Shown here: positions 1 through 8,161 of the stretch, piece after piece
Layout: each line of letters begins with the position of its first letter
How positions within the stretch are numbered: the stretch's first letter is position 1
NCBI RefSeq assembly: GCF_013283875.1
Contig: NZ_CP054139.1
Coordinates: 4,898,001 to 4,962,000 of the forward strand
Source of the DNA: Mucilaginibacter mali
GTDB lineage: Bacteria; Bacteroidota; Bacteroidia; Sphingobacteriales; Sphingobacteriaceae
Reading direction: 5' to 3'
Length of the DNA stretch: 64,000 bases
Made by a program: the position numbers and the translations under genes
Notes under the pieces: generated by a model
The model's database searches: none
What the model was told of the DNA's origin: nothing
The model's input: only the letters and a program-made list of their open reading frames with translations

Positions 1-112
1 TAGAGGAGGTGTTGGAACCCTGCCTGGCCGGTTAATTCTCGTTTGCTAAAATCCACACCAATTACTTGTACGTATATCTTCGCAACAATCTGATTCATAA
101 CACAATTATCTG

Positions 113-658
113 ATGAGCGAACGCAGAATTTACAACCCGATACAAAAGGACAGCGTGGTGTTTTTAAAAACATCGGCCGATACCAATGGCGAATATACTT
201 TGGTTGAAGTTGAACTGGCCGATGGCGGCGGCGTTGGCCTGCACTATCACAAAACCTATAGCGAAAAGTTTGATTGCCTGGAAGGTGAAGTTCAAATAGG
301 CTTAGGTAAGGAGATATACGGCCTGCAACCGGGGCAATCGGCTACGGCACATCCTAATATGCGGCACCTGTTTCGTAACCGCAGCGGCAAGCCCTGCAAA
401 TTTCGCGTGGAGCTGAGGCCGGCAAGTGTGGGCTTCGAGCGCTCGCTGCAAATAGGCTACGGACTGGCTTCAGATGGCTTATGTGATAAAAAGGGCTTCC
501 CAAAAGATAGGCTGGCGCTGGCCTGGCTATTCGATATCAGCGAAAGCAACCTGCCCGGCTGGATGAGCATTTTTGAATTTATCCTGCGTAAGCAAGCCAA
601 AAAGGCAATAGCCAAAGGCACCGACCGTGCACTGATGGAAAAGTATGTACGCTTTTAG
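113..658 (+). CDS. Cupin-domain protein
   Basis: A 181-aa soluble protein with a single cupin barrel. The conserved core is at about residues 40-100: a metal-binding HYHKTYSEKF segment, a glycine-rich turn (LEGEVQIGLG) and a second motif around HPNMRHLFRN. The C-terminal third is helical and unlike a standard cupin, so this may be a small subfamily with an extra helical cap. The substrate cannot be told from sequence. It converges with the PfkB gene, and the two stop codons overlap by four bases. Nothing in the neighbourhood points to a pathway. Confidence 0.75.
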   Translation: MSERRIYNPIQKDSVVFLKTSADTNGEYTLVEVELADGGGVGLHYHKTYSEKFDCLEGEVQIGLGKEIYGLQPGQSATAHPNMRHLFRNRSGKPCKFRVELRPASVGFERSLQIGYGLASDGLCDKKGFPKDRLALAWLFDISESNLPGWMSIFEFILRKQAKKAIAKGTDRALMEKYVRF

Positions 659-1530
659 CGGTTGTTCATAAACGCTTCAACATCCTGCAAAGTGCCTGTA
701 AAAGCGCCCGGGGTGGCGGTTTTCAATCCCGCCATAGCAGCGGCAAACTCGCCCGATCGCTGTATCCCCATACCCTTGGTGCGGTAGAACAGGTAACCGG
801 CCATATAGGTATCGCCGCAGCCGGTAGCATCAACACTAAGCGGTGGCATAAAAGCGGGGATATCGTAAAAAACACCATCGCTCCATATTTGCGAACCCTG
901 GCCACCGTTGGTGATCACTATTTCCTTTACACCATACCCGGCCAATACTTCAACACCATCTGCAACGGTGTCTTTACCGGTTAGGGCCTGCAACTCGGCT
1001 ACATCGGCTTTTAAAATACTGATATGGGGCAGGGCTTCGGCCATACCGGGCCAGTTGGTGGCATAAACCTGCTGGTTTTCTACCCGGCGCAGGTAGCCCT
1101 GTACATCCAAACTAACCCGGCCTTTGGCAGCCAGCGTTTTAATTACATCGATAGAAATATCATCGGCCAGTAAGGGGCCAAGGTGAAAGATGCGGGCTTC
1201 CACATCCTGCAAGATCTCCTGCCTGAACGTATCTGCTTTTTTAGATACCCTTTGCGTGCGCTGGTCCTGGTTTTCGGGGTAGATATTCTCGAAGAAGACC
1301 GTATGCGTGCTGGGCTGCACTAACACCTCAATACCGTCTTCGCGCAGTTGCTCCACGTAGTGCATCTGGGCATCGGCCAGGGCGGTTATCAGCAGGTATT
1401 TGGTTTGCAGATTGCTTAGCGCGCACGAGAAGTAATAGGCCGTACCACCCGGCATATATAGGGTGGTTTGGGTGGTAACCACCTTGTCCGACGTGATGTG
1501 GCCTATGCAGCAGATATCGTACATCGGCAT
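655..1530 (-). CDS. PfkB-family carbohydrate kinase
   Basis: A 291-aa ribokinase/PfkB-fold sugar kinase. The second PfkB signature (DATGCGDTYMAGYL) is at residues 234-247 and includes the anion-hole glycines and the catalytic aspartate (D240). The N-terminus has the usual GHITSDKVV strand and a GGTAYY substrate loop. It would phosphorylate a sugar or nucleoside in the cytoplasm; the substrate is not predictable. The start lies one base beyond the stop of the upstream pyrophosphohydrolase gene, so the two are almost certainly cotranscribed. That pairing hints at nucleoside or nucleotide turnover, which is inference only. Confidence 0.85.
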   Translation of the reverse strand: MPMYDICCIGHITSDKVVTTQTTLYMPGGTAYYFSCALSNLQTKYLLITALADAQMHYVEQLREDGIEVLVQPSTHTVFFENIYPENQDQRTQRVSKKADTFRQEILQDVEARIFHLGPLLADDISIDVIKTLAAKGRVSLDVQGYLRRVENQQVYATNWPGMAEALPHISILKADVAELQALTGKDTVADGVEVLAGYGVKEIVITNGGQGSQIWSDGVFYDIPAFMPPLSVDATGCGDTYMAGYLFYRTKGMGIQRSGEFAAAMAGLKTATPGAFTGTLQDVEAFMNNR

Positions 1531-1531
1531 T

Positions 1532-2002
1532 TTAGGCGCCCATCATTTCCCGCAGGGCAGCAGGCGAATAGGCGATAGATTTTAAAGTTTTATTATCAGA
1601 GGTACGATAAACCAGGTACAGGCCGTCCAGCTCCTTGTAGTGGGCTTCGGTATTATCCTTGGCCAGGTAATGGGCTACGGTTTGCTCGGCTTCCTCGATA
1701 GTTTTACAAGCCTTGCTCATGTTAGAGCGGTGCACCTCATCAAAAAGGGATTTAAACTGACCGGCCAGGCCAAACTCCAGTATCGCACCCGAGAGCACGT
1801 ATTGCAGATCGCACAGGGCATCGGCCACTTCCACCATATCATTATCGTCGATAGCTTGCTGAAGTTCTTTTAATTCTTCGGCCAGCAGGGATACGCGTAA
1901 CGCCGCCCGTTCCTTGGAGGGCATGGCCGCCTGTGGCTGTATGGGGTGTTTAAAGGTGCGGTGAAATTCGGCTACCTGGTTCAATGCGTCGGGCTGTTCC
2001 AT
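1532..2002 (-). CDS. MazG / phosphoribosyl-ATP pyrophosphohydrolase-like protein
   Basis: A 156-aa all-alpha nucleotide pyrophosphohydrolase. The metal-binding helices carry the family acidic pattern EELKELQQA (about 42-50) and EVADALCDLQYV (about 57-68), as in MazG and PRA-PH domains. The expected activity is hydrolysis of a nucleoside triphosphate or phosphoribosyl-nucleotide to the monophosphate and pyrophosphate. It is not a HisE in context, because no histidine genes are nearby. It is the first gene of a two-gene minus-strand unit with the PfkB kinase. The leader (2003-2050) holds an AT-rich TATATTTA that resembles the Bacteroidota -7 box. Confidence 0.8.
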   Translation of the reverse strand: MEQPDALNQVAEFHRTFKHPIQPQAAMPSKERAALRVSLLAEELKELQQAIDDNDMVEVADALCDLQYVLSGAILEFGLAGQFKSLFDEVHRSNMSKACKTIEEAEQTVAHYLAKDNTEAHYKELDGLYLVYRTSDNKTLKSIAYSPAALREMMGA

Positions 2003-2062
2003 CTGATATCTGATTTTTTATGAGTGCGGTAAATATAAAAATACTTTTGGTGGTGCAAGTGT

Positions 2063-2150
2063 CGATTTAACCACAAAGGGCACAAAGGTTTTTAAGTTGG
2101 AAAAGCTTTGTGTTCTTAGTGTTAATCTTTGCGCGCGTTGTGGTTAAATC
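2063..2150. repeat. GATTTAACCACA inverted-repeat element, copy 1
   Basis: The outer arms GATTTAACCACA and TGTGGTTAAATC are perfect inverted repeats, with inner CACAAAGG/CTTTGTG arms, so the whole unit can fold into one hairpin of about 88 nt. A diverged second copy lies at 44366-44412 (same GATTTAACCACAGAG motif). It sits in the 251-bp gap between divergent genes. Confidence 0.6.
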
Positions 2151-2184
2151 TACAGCCAATCATCCTGCAAATGATAAAATACCT

Positions 2185-2192
2185 TAAATTTG
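2185..2192 (+). promoter_or_regulatory. Putative -7 box (TAAATTTG) for the DUF4403 gene
   Basis: Matches the Bacteroidota -7 consensus TAnnTTTG and lies 63 bases before the start codon. No clear TTG -33 element is visible at the right spacing. Confidence 0.35.
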
Positions 2193-2254
2193 CGCCCGTT
2201 AATTCAGATGATTTTTATTTAACCATTCCTTATTGATTTTACCCCCAGCCCTAT

Positions 2255-3661
2255 ATGAAGCTTAAACTAATTCTGTTAGCTGCCCTTTGCGCTACAGCTG
2301 TACTTGTAAACTCGTGCTCTACCACCAAGCCATTGGCCCCAACCATCGTAGCCGATGTGGATATCCCGAAACTGGTGCAGCCGGTATCAAACATCGAAGT
2401 GCCTATCACCGTCGATCTGAAAAAATACTTCGTTCAGGCCGAAAACTCGGTGCCTAACAAATATGCCGATAACCAGCAGCCTTGCGAGGGCCTGCGTTAC
2501 GCCTATACCTTTACCCGCACGCCGTTCAGTATTACCGGCGCCAACAACGTGGTGAACCTGCGCTTTACCGGCGCGTACAGCATCGCGGCATCGTACTGCG
2601 CCAAGTGCGTTACCTTGCCCGGTCAGGGTGCACAATGCGTGGTGCCTACCTTATCGGCCCAATGTGGTGTTGGTGAGGCGCCCCGCCGTATGGAGATCGG
2701 CTTTCAATCTACCATCAACGTATCGCCCGATTATCGCCTGACATCAAAAACCGTATTATACCCGGCCCCAAAGGCTATCGACCGCTGCAACATCGTGATG
2801 GGCCAGATTGACGTTACCGACCGCCTGATCCAATACCTGATCCCCCAGTTAAACGATCTGGGTAAACAGGTTGACGCCAAAGTGGCTGCCTACAACGTGA
2901 AACCCATCATCGAGGAGCTTTGGAAGAACCTGGCATCAGAAACCAAGGTGGGCGATGTGGGTTTCGTATCCATCAACCCACAGGCTGTACGCGTGAGCAG
3001 CTTTAACCTGAGCGGCTCGATGCTGAACTTTTCGGTAGGCTTATCGGCTAAGCCGGTGGTAACCACCGTTAGTGCAGCCCAGCCACTGAAACCGGTACCT
3101 AACCTATCGGCCTATACCCCGGCCAACGGTTTTAATATTTACCTTGATTTGCAGGAGGGTTACGACCACCTGAGCGATATGGCCAACAAACAGGTAGCCG
3201 GCATGAAGACCGAAGCCGCGGGCCGCGAGTTCATCGTCGATCATATCAAGATTACCGGCGCCGGCAAGCAGATTGTAATGCAGGTTGATTTTAAAGGCAC
3301 CAACACCGGCACCATCTACCTGGTGGGCACTCCAACTTACGATGCCGTTAAGCACGAGATCTCGTTCCCCGATCTGTCGTTCGACTTGCAAACTAAATCG
3401 TGGATGCTGAAGACCGCCAAATGGATGTTCAACGGCAAGATCACCGACATGATCCGCCAAAAGGCCACCTATAACCTCACCACCTTTATTGCCGACAGCA
3501 AAACCCGCATAGAAAAGGAAATGAGTAAGGATATGGGCAATGGCATCCGGTCGGACGTATCGATAAAAGACCTCAACATCGAAGCCATTTACCCTACCAC
3601 CAACCGCCTTGTAGTACGTACCCTATCTAAAGGGCAGATAAAAGTGAAAGTGGTGATGTAG
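2255..3661 (+). CDS. DUF4403 family lipoprotein
   Basis: A 468-aa exported protein. The N-terminus is a type II signal peptide ending in the lipobox LVNSC with the acylated cysteine at residue 21, so it should be membrane-anchored. The rest matches the DUF4403 pattern: an opening IEVPITVDLKKYF segment, repeated beta-rich halves resembling lipid-binding tubular (BPI/SMP-like) folds, and a conserved C-terminal stretch. Three cysteines cluster at about 115-135 (CAKCVTLPGQGAQC). The function of the family is not established. It stands alone between divergent and same-strand neighbours. Confidence 0.8.
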   Translation: MKLKLILLAALCATAVLVNSCSTTKPLAPTIVADVDIPKLVQPVSNIEVPITVDLKKYFVQAENSVPNKYADNQQPCEGLRYAYTFTRTPFSITGANNVVNLRFTGAYSIAASYCAKCVTLPGQGAQCVVPTLSAQCGVGEAPRRMEIGFQSTINVSPDYRLTSKTVLYPAPKAIDRCNIVMGQIDVTDRLIQYLIPQLNDLGKQVDAKVAAYNVKPIIEELWKNLASETKVGDVGFVSINPQAVRVSSFNLSGSMLNFSVGLSAKPVVTTVSAAQPLKPVPNLSAYTPANGFNIYLDLQEGYDHLSDMANKQVAGMKTEAAGREFIVDHIKITGAGKQIVMQVDFKGTNTGTIYLVGTPTYDAVKHEISFPDLSFDLQTKSWMLKTAKWMFNGKITDMIRQKATYNLTTFIADSKTRIEKEMSKDMGNGIRSDVSIKDLNIEAIYPTTNRLVVRTLSKGQIKVKVVM

Positions 3662-3670
3662 GTTTTGAAT

Positions 3671-3705
3671 GTGAAAATGTGCGTATATGCAGATATGCAA
3701 ATGAA
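3671..3705 (+). repeat. ATGTGCAGATATGCAAATGA tag, copy 1
   Basis: A short A/T/G-rich direct tag just after a stop codon. Related copies follow the GH92 gene (28961-28984) and the ATP-grasp gene (35531-35556). The recurring core is GTGC(G)nATnTGCAGATATGCAnATGA. Function unknown. Confidence 0.5.
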
Positions 3706-3718
3706 AGCCGGGCCTTGC

Positions 3719-3757
3719 GCGCTTCCCTCCCACGGGGTGGGTGTAGGGAGGGGTTCA
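3719..3757. repeat. Partial CCCTCCC double-hairpin repeat
   Basis: Matches the left half of the ~115-bp element seen complete at 9384-9498, 14314-14430 and 17901-18015: a CCCTCCCAC...GGTGGG hairpin followed by GTAGGGAGGGGTT. The right half is missing here. Confidence 0.55.
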
Positions 3758-3780
3758 GCCACGATGCAAAGCCGACGATT

Positions 3781-3930
3781 TGACTCACCCGGTCGTTGCT
3801 TCGCCGACCACCCTCTCTTGCCTTTGGCAAAAGAGGGAATTGACTTATCCGATATTGCTCCTGCCCTCTTTTCGCGCAGCGAAAAGAGGGCCGATCATCC
3901 GTCAGCTGACGGAGCAGTCGGGGTGAGTCT
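3781..3930. repeat. ACTCACCCGGTCG palindromic element, copy 1
   Basis: A 150-bp element with terminal inverted repeats (ACTCACCCGGTCG / CAGTCGGGGTGAGT) and two inner hairpins, one around TCTTGCCTTTGGCAAAAGA and one around CTCTTTTCGCGCAGCGAAAAGAG. A second copy is at 38251-38388 and a partial one at 48873-48967. It makes up most of the 381-bp gap before the zinc peptidase gene. Confidence 0.7.
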
Positions 3931-3989
3931 GCACGTTACGCATTTAAAAACAATCCCCCGCCCAACCCTGTTAACCTATAAAATTCCAA

Positions 3990-4023
3990 AGCCCCTCTCC
4001 CCTGGAGAGGGGTTGGGGTGAGG
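3990..4023. repeat. CCCCTCTCC hairpin repeat
   Basis: A single short hairpin (GCCCCTCTCCCCTGGAGAGGGG) followed by TTGGGGTGAGGCT, of the same general type as the repeats at 30668-30741 and 62382-62460. It ends about 20 bases before the next start codon. Confidence 0.5.
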
Positions 4024-4043
4024 CTCCTAAAAACTCAAACACT

Positions 4044-4916
4044 ATGCAATGGTTCGGCGGACGCGAAAGCGATAATGTAGAAGAAGGCAGCAGCAGCGGC
4101 GGTGGCCGCGGCTTATTCCTTGGCGGTGGGGCACTGGGCCTCATCGGGGTGCTTGTTTACCTGTTCACAGGCGTGAATGTGAACGGCCTTTTCAACAGCG
4201 GGCAGCCCGACCAATCGCAGCAGCAGAACCATAAGATAAGCAGCGCCAACCTTACTACCGACCAGCGCTTTGCCAGTGTGATTTTTGCCAGTACCGAAGA
4301 TGTGTGGACCAGCCTTTTTAACGATATGAGTAAAACCTATACTTCGCCCACCCTACACTTTTTTACCGACGGTGTTGATGCCCAGGGCTGCGGCTTTGCC
4401 AGTTCGGCAACGGGGCCGTTCTACTGCCCGGCCGACCGTAAGGTATACATCGACCTGGCTTTTTTCGACGAGCTGAGCAACCGCTTCCAGTCGCCGGGCG
4501 AAGCGGCCAAGGCCTATGTAATAGCCCACGAAGTTGGTCACCACGTGCAAAACCTGCTGGGGCTAAGCGCCAAGGTTGATGCCGCCCGCCAGCAGCTAAG
4601 CCAAACCGAGTTCAATAAGCTATCGGTAAAGCTAGAGCTACAGGCCGATTTTTATGCCGGCGTATGGGCACACTACGTGCAGCAGGCGCGCAGCAAAGGC
4701 GTGGTAATTAACCGTGCCGATATAGACAGCGCCCTTACCGCCGCCCATGCCATTGGCGACGACCGCCTGCAACAGCAAAGCACTGGACATATTGAACCCG
4801 ACAGCTTTACCCACGGCACCAGCGCCCAACGCGCCTACTGGTTCAAAAAAGGTTTCGATACCGGCGACGTGCGGCAGGGTAATACTTTTGGTAAGCGCGA
4901 AGAGGATAGCCTATAA
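4044..4916 (+). CDS. YpfJ-type neutral zinc metallopeptidase
   Basis: A 290-aa protein of the neutral zinc metallopeptidase family (PF04228). The order of elements is typical: an N-terminal MQWFGGRESDNVEEG segment, a glycine-rich transmembrane helix at about 28-50, then a periplasmic zincin domain. The zinc-binding HEVGH is at residues 162-166, and a downstream ELQADFYAG provides the third ligand (glutamate). A substrate is not known for the family. It is a single-gene unit behind a long repeat region. Confidence 0.88.
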   Translation: MQWFGGRESDNVEEGSSSGGGRGLFLGGGALGLIGVLVYLFTGVNVNGLFNSGQPDQSQQQNHKISSANLTTDQRFASVIFASTEDVWTSLFNDMSKTYTSPTLHFFTDGVDAQGCGFASSATGPFYCPADRKVYIDLAFFDELSNRFQSPGEAAKAYVIAHEVGHHVQNLLGLSAKVDAARQQLSQTEFNKLSVKLELQADFYAGVWAHYVQQARSKGVVINRADIDSALTAAHAIGDDRLQQQSTGHIEPDSFTHGTSAQRAYWFKKGFDTGDVRQGNTFGKREEDSL

Positions 4917-5060
4917 TTGTACGATCTTATCATAAAAAACTTTGCTGGCGTAAAATAAAAGGCCGACGTATATAAAAACCGCACCTGTAGCCTGCAAACC
5001 CGCTTTTAGGTGTTTTTTGCTGCCGAAAACTGGCGGGTAAAGGATATAAAATGCCTGCAT
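4911..5060 (-). CDS. Possible 49-aa membrane microprotein
   Basis: An ATG-initiated frame of 49 codons on the minus strand. It reads MQAFYILYPPVFGSKK, then a linker, then a hydrophobic helix (GAVFIYVGLLFYASKVF) and a short charged tail ending YDKIVQL. Composition, a single membrane segment and codon use look protein-like rather than random. Its stop overlaps the 3' end of the zinc peptidase gene by six bases (convergent). No database family can be named. Confidence 0.42.
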   Translation of the reverse strand: MQAFYILYPPVFGSKKHLKAGLQATGAVFIYVGLLFYASKVFYDKIVQL

Positions 5061-5142
5061 TTGTTATATTTTTTGGTTAAAAACTACCGAACCCGAAATT
5101 ATGATAGTATAATAATGTGGAAATGGGAAGATGGTATAATAG

Positions 5143-5295
5143 CATAGAACCTGCTATAACCAACGGTGTGACCACAATATAGCGAAAAACACAACAAAAT
5201 GCAACAATGAAGTGCAATGCGTAGAAGATGCTGATCTGAGCGAGGAATATTTTGGTGTGATAAATAAATTAAAAGTGGCTCTAAAAGAGCTGTAG
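5143..5295 (+). pseudogene. Orphan coding-like fragment
   Basis: An open frame without a clear start whose C-terminal part reads like a protein end (DADLSEEYFGVINKLKVALKEL, then stop). The bases upstream contain stops in this frame. It may be the 3' remnant of a gene whose 5' part has been lost, or chance. It lies in the 360-bp gap before the SDR gene, next to a repeat fragment. Confidence 0.2.
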
Positions 5296-5300
5296 ATCCA

Positions 5301-5367
5301 TTTGCTGCGGTCAAGAGATAGTTCTCTTTCGCACCTACGCACTATTACTCCCCTGCTTTATCGTATG
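5301..5367. repeat. Partial GTCATTTCGA-type repeat
   Basis: Contains GCGGTCAAGAGATAGTTCTCTTTCGC and a decayed TTTATCGTATGA end. This matches the right third of the ~154-bp elements at 44496-44650 and 46343-46495. The left part cannot be recognised. Confidence 0.5.
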
Positions 5368-5421
5368 AAGACTTCTTTTAGACCAAAGGAAATAACAAGC
5401 TGAGTAATAGGCGTGGGATTC

Positions 5422-6216
5422 TTACAAAATCGACCTGATCAACCCACCCTCAACCCTGATGGAGGCGCCATTGGTTGCCGATGCCAGCGGACTGGCGTAA
5501 TAGGTAACCGTATTGGCCACTTCCTCAACCGTGGCGAAGCGTTGCAGCAGCGATGTTGGCCGCAGGTTTTTAAAGAAATCTGTTTCTACCTGCGCGGCCG
5601 ATGTATTACCGCTGCGGGCCAGGTCTTCGATAAAGTCGCCTACCCCGCGCGATTTGGTGGGGCCTGGCAATATGGAGTTTACGGTAACGCCGGTGCCTTT
5701 GGTCAGCTCGGCCAGGCCGCGGGCAACCGAAAGCTGGGCGGTTTTGGTCATGCCGTAATGGATCATCTCATTGGGGATAAACACTGCCGATTCGCTGGAG
5801 ATGAAGATGATGCGGCCCCAGTTCTTCGCCAGCATTTTGGGCAGCACATGCCGCGAAAGCCGCACGCCGCTCATTACGTTCACATCAAAAAAACGGAACC
5901 AGTCTTCGTCTGGAATATCGCCAAAAGCTTTGGGTTCAAATATACCGGCGTTGTTTACCAGGATATCCACATCGGGTAAGTTGGCTATCAGTTGATACAC
6001 TTCTTCGGGGTTAGAGAAATCGGCCGCGATGCCGCTTACGGTAGCGAAATTGCTGTTAGGTTGCAGATCGGTAACGGCCTTGTCCACACTCTCCTGCGTG
6101 CGGCCATTAATAATTACCGAAGCGCCCTCGCGCAACAGGCTTTCGGCTATGGCATAACCAATGCCGGCGGTTGATCCGCTTATAAAGGCGGTTTTATTTT
6201 TAAGATCCAGATCCAT
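5422..6216 (-). CDS. SDR-family oxidoreductase
   Basis: A 264-aa classical short-chain dehydrogenase/reductase. Counting from the chosen ATG, the NAD(P)-binding loop is GSTAGIGYA at about 14-22, the NNAG motif at 88-91, catalytic serine near 140-141 (ISSESA) and the YGMTK catalytic Tyr154/Lys158. The cofactor and substrate cannot be told with confidence. An upstream alternative start would add 15 residues (MGLFAAYSCKKIEIP) that precede the normal first beta strand, so the downstream ATG is preferred. It is transcribed alone. Confidence 0.87.
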   Translation of the reverse strand: MDLDLKNKTAFISGSTAGIGYAIAESLLREGASVIINGRTQESVDKAVTDLQPNSNFATVSGIAADFSNPEEVYQLIANLPDVDILVNNAGIFEPKAFGDIPDEDWFRFFDVNVMSGVRLSRHVLPKMLAKNWGRIIFISSESAVFIPNEMIHYGMTKTAQLSVARGLAELTKGTGVTVNSILPGPTKSRGVGDFIEDLARSGNTSAAQVETDFFKNLRPTSLLQRFATVEEVANTVTYYASPLASATNGASIRVEGGLIRSIL

Positions 6217-6474
6217 AGGTATTTCAATTTTTTTACAAGAATAAGCCGCAAACAAACCCATCGTTTCAATTACTTTTTAGTTTGACAATGGTTACACAAT
6301 TATACTACTTCCTGACACTGCCATTAGCCGTTAACGCCCCATGTCGCCCCAAATGCGACATAATATTTCTTTATATTCTTTCTTTTGTGTTAAGTATTTT
6401 TCATCTTTAAACTAAATACAGCAATAAAGCCTGCCGGGTTGCCGGCGTACCCTGCTGTTTCAACCGGCCCGCCT

Positions 6475-7806
6475 ATGCTAAAAAAACTACACGATCTGTG
6501 GCTTCGCCTCATCGGCCAACCGCCCGACTTTTCGTTAGAGAGCCGTATCTATCATTCCATCAGCATCGGTGTAATGGTGCTGGCTGTTTTTTATATCCCC
6601 TATAATATTTTTGCGGGGCTTTATGTGGCCGCCTTTTCCTGCGTTTTTCTAAGCCTGCTTTTTGGTTACCAGTACTACCGGTCGCGAATGCACCGGCATG
6701 CGCCCAGTACAACTTTATTTGCCTTAACCGGTATTTTCGTGTTTTCGGTCAACTATTTCGCCAACTCGGGCATCCACGGTTCTACCGATATCATTTGGCC
6801 GTCGTACCTGCTGCTGGTGTTCGCTATTTCGCCTTACCGTCAGCATGCGCTGTGGCTGGTGGTGTATGTGGTAGCCTTCATCATTCTGCACCTGGTGGCT
6901 TACCAGTATCCGCACCTGGTAAAATATCCGTTCAATATAGGCAAGGGCCAACTGATTGACCGGTTAACTGCCTTCCCGCTGCCCGTGGTGGCCATTTATA
7001 TCATCATCAAATTCATCAGGCGCAGTTATGATAAGGAACGGGTAGCCGCAGAGGAAAAGGCCGTCGCCATTGAAGCCCGTAACCAGCAGATCCTGCTGCA
7101 AACCCATCAACTGGAACAAAGCAATGCCGAGAAGAATAAGCTGATGTCTATCATATCGCACGATATGCGGGCACCGCTTACCCACATACAGGGCTATTTG
7201 GAGTTACTGAACAGCCACGCGCTGGAAAGCCACGAACGCCCCATGCTGGAGCAACAATTGCTTACCGCCACCAACAGCACTTTAGAAATGCTGACCAACT
7301 TGCTGCAATGGTCGCGCGCGCAAATGGAAGGTTCGGGGGTACATCTTTCGGCCATTAACCTGCTTAACGCTATACAGGGCACACTGGAAATGGGGAAAAC
7401 CCAGGCCCTTAAAAAAGAGATCAGTTTTAACTATCATATCGATGCAGCGATAACCGTAATTGCCGATGTGGATATGCTGCAACTGGTTGTGCGTAACCTG
7501 GTGAGTAATGCCATTAAGTTTACCCCCATTGGCGGCATCATTAATATAGATGCCCGGATGGTTCAAAACGAATGCAAAATAACCGTGGCCGATAATGGCA
7601 AAGGCATCGACCGGGAAAAACAGGGTAAGATCTTCTCTATAAATACCGAACCGGCCTTTGGAACCAATAACGAGAAAGGCGTGGGCCTGGGCCTGCTGCT
7701 CTGCAAGGAGTTTATCGAACGCCAGGGCGGCCGCATCGGCTTTGAGAGCGTATTCGGGCATGGCTCAAGTTTTTTCATTTATATCCCACTGCAAACCAAC
7801 ATTTAA
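6475..7806 (+). CDS. Membrane sensor histidine kinase
   Basis: A 443-aa sensor kinase. The N-terminal ~190 residues hold about six hydrophobic helices with little periplasmic sequence, so it may sense within the membrane. A short coiled coil leads to the DHp domain with H-box IISHDMRAPLTH (phosphorylatable His229). The ATPase domain has N-box NLVSNAIKF, G1 DNGKGID and G2 GVGLGLLL. No response regulator is adjacent, so it is an orphan kinase. The start was placed at ATG 6475; a longer frame begins with TTG and lacks support. Confidence 0.87.
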   Translation: MLKKLHDLWLRLIGQPPDFSLESRIYHSISIGVMVLAVFYIPYNIFAGLYVAAFSCVFLSLLFGYQYYRSRMHRHAPSTTLFALTGIFVFSVNYFANSGIHGSTDIIWPSYLLLVFAISPYRQHALWLVVYVVAFIILHLVAYQYPHLVKYPFNIGKGQLIDRLTAFPLPVVAIYIIIKFIRRSYDKERVAAEEKAVAIEARNQQILLQTHQLEQSNAEKNKLMSIISHDMRAPLTHIQGYLELLNSHALESHERPMLEQQLLTATNSTLEMLTNLLQWSRAQMEGSGVHLSAINLLNAIQGTLEMGKTQALKKEISFNYHIDAAITVIADVDMLQLVVRNLVSNAIKFTPIGGIINIDARMVQNECKITVADNGKGIDREKQGKIFSINTEPAFGTNNEKGVGLGLLLCKEFIERQGGRIGFESVFGHGSSFFIYIPLQTNI

Positions 7807-8013
7807 GGCTATCGGCTGATACACTTAAACGGTATGGGTGTGCTTTCTTCTCCTCCCGGGGCAATATACAATCAATCTTATTCAGGCCAACCTATTGCGA
7901 AATAGCCGTATCAGTTAAAATATTTTTACTTTTTTTTCATAGCCGCGTATTACCTGAAACCGATTGTAGGCCCGCAGGCCTATTGTGGATTAAGCGTATC
8001 AGTAAATTTACAA

Positions 8014-8046
8014 TTTGCTATTAATCAATCAATTACAATACATTTG
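8014..8046 (+). promoter_or_regulatory. Bacteroidota-type promoter before the alginate-lyase-like gene
   Basis: TTTG at 8014-8017 and TACATTTG at 8039-8046 are separated by 21 bases, matching the Bacteroidota -33/-7 pattern. Transcription would start near 8053 and give a 5' leader of about 108 nt. The rest of the 354-bp gap from 7807 is AT-rich without other recognisable signals. Confidence 0.5.
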
Positions 8047-8161
8047 CTTCCGAACGGCCTGTTCATACAACCAATTTTAATAAACAATTATGTACCGCTC
8101 CACTGCCTTTAGCCGGGTAACGTGTGCTAAATTTTTATTAACTAATAACTAAAACAACACC

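Noticed and set aside
1..112. Possible 3' end of a gene at the left edge
   Set aside because: Too short to show a frame or family on either strand.
3665..4021. 118-codon frame after the DUF4403 gene
   Set aside because: It is made up of three repeat elements; the translation has no fold-like pattern and there is no conserved start.
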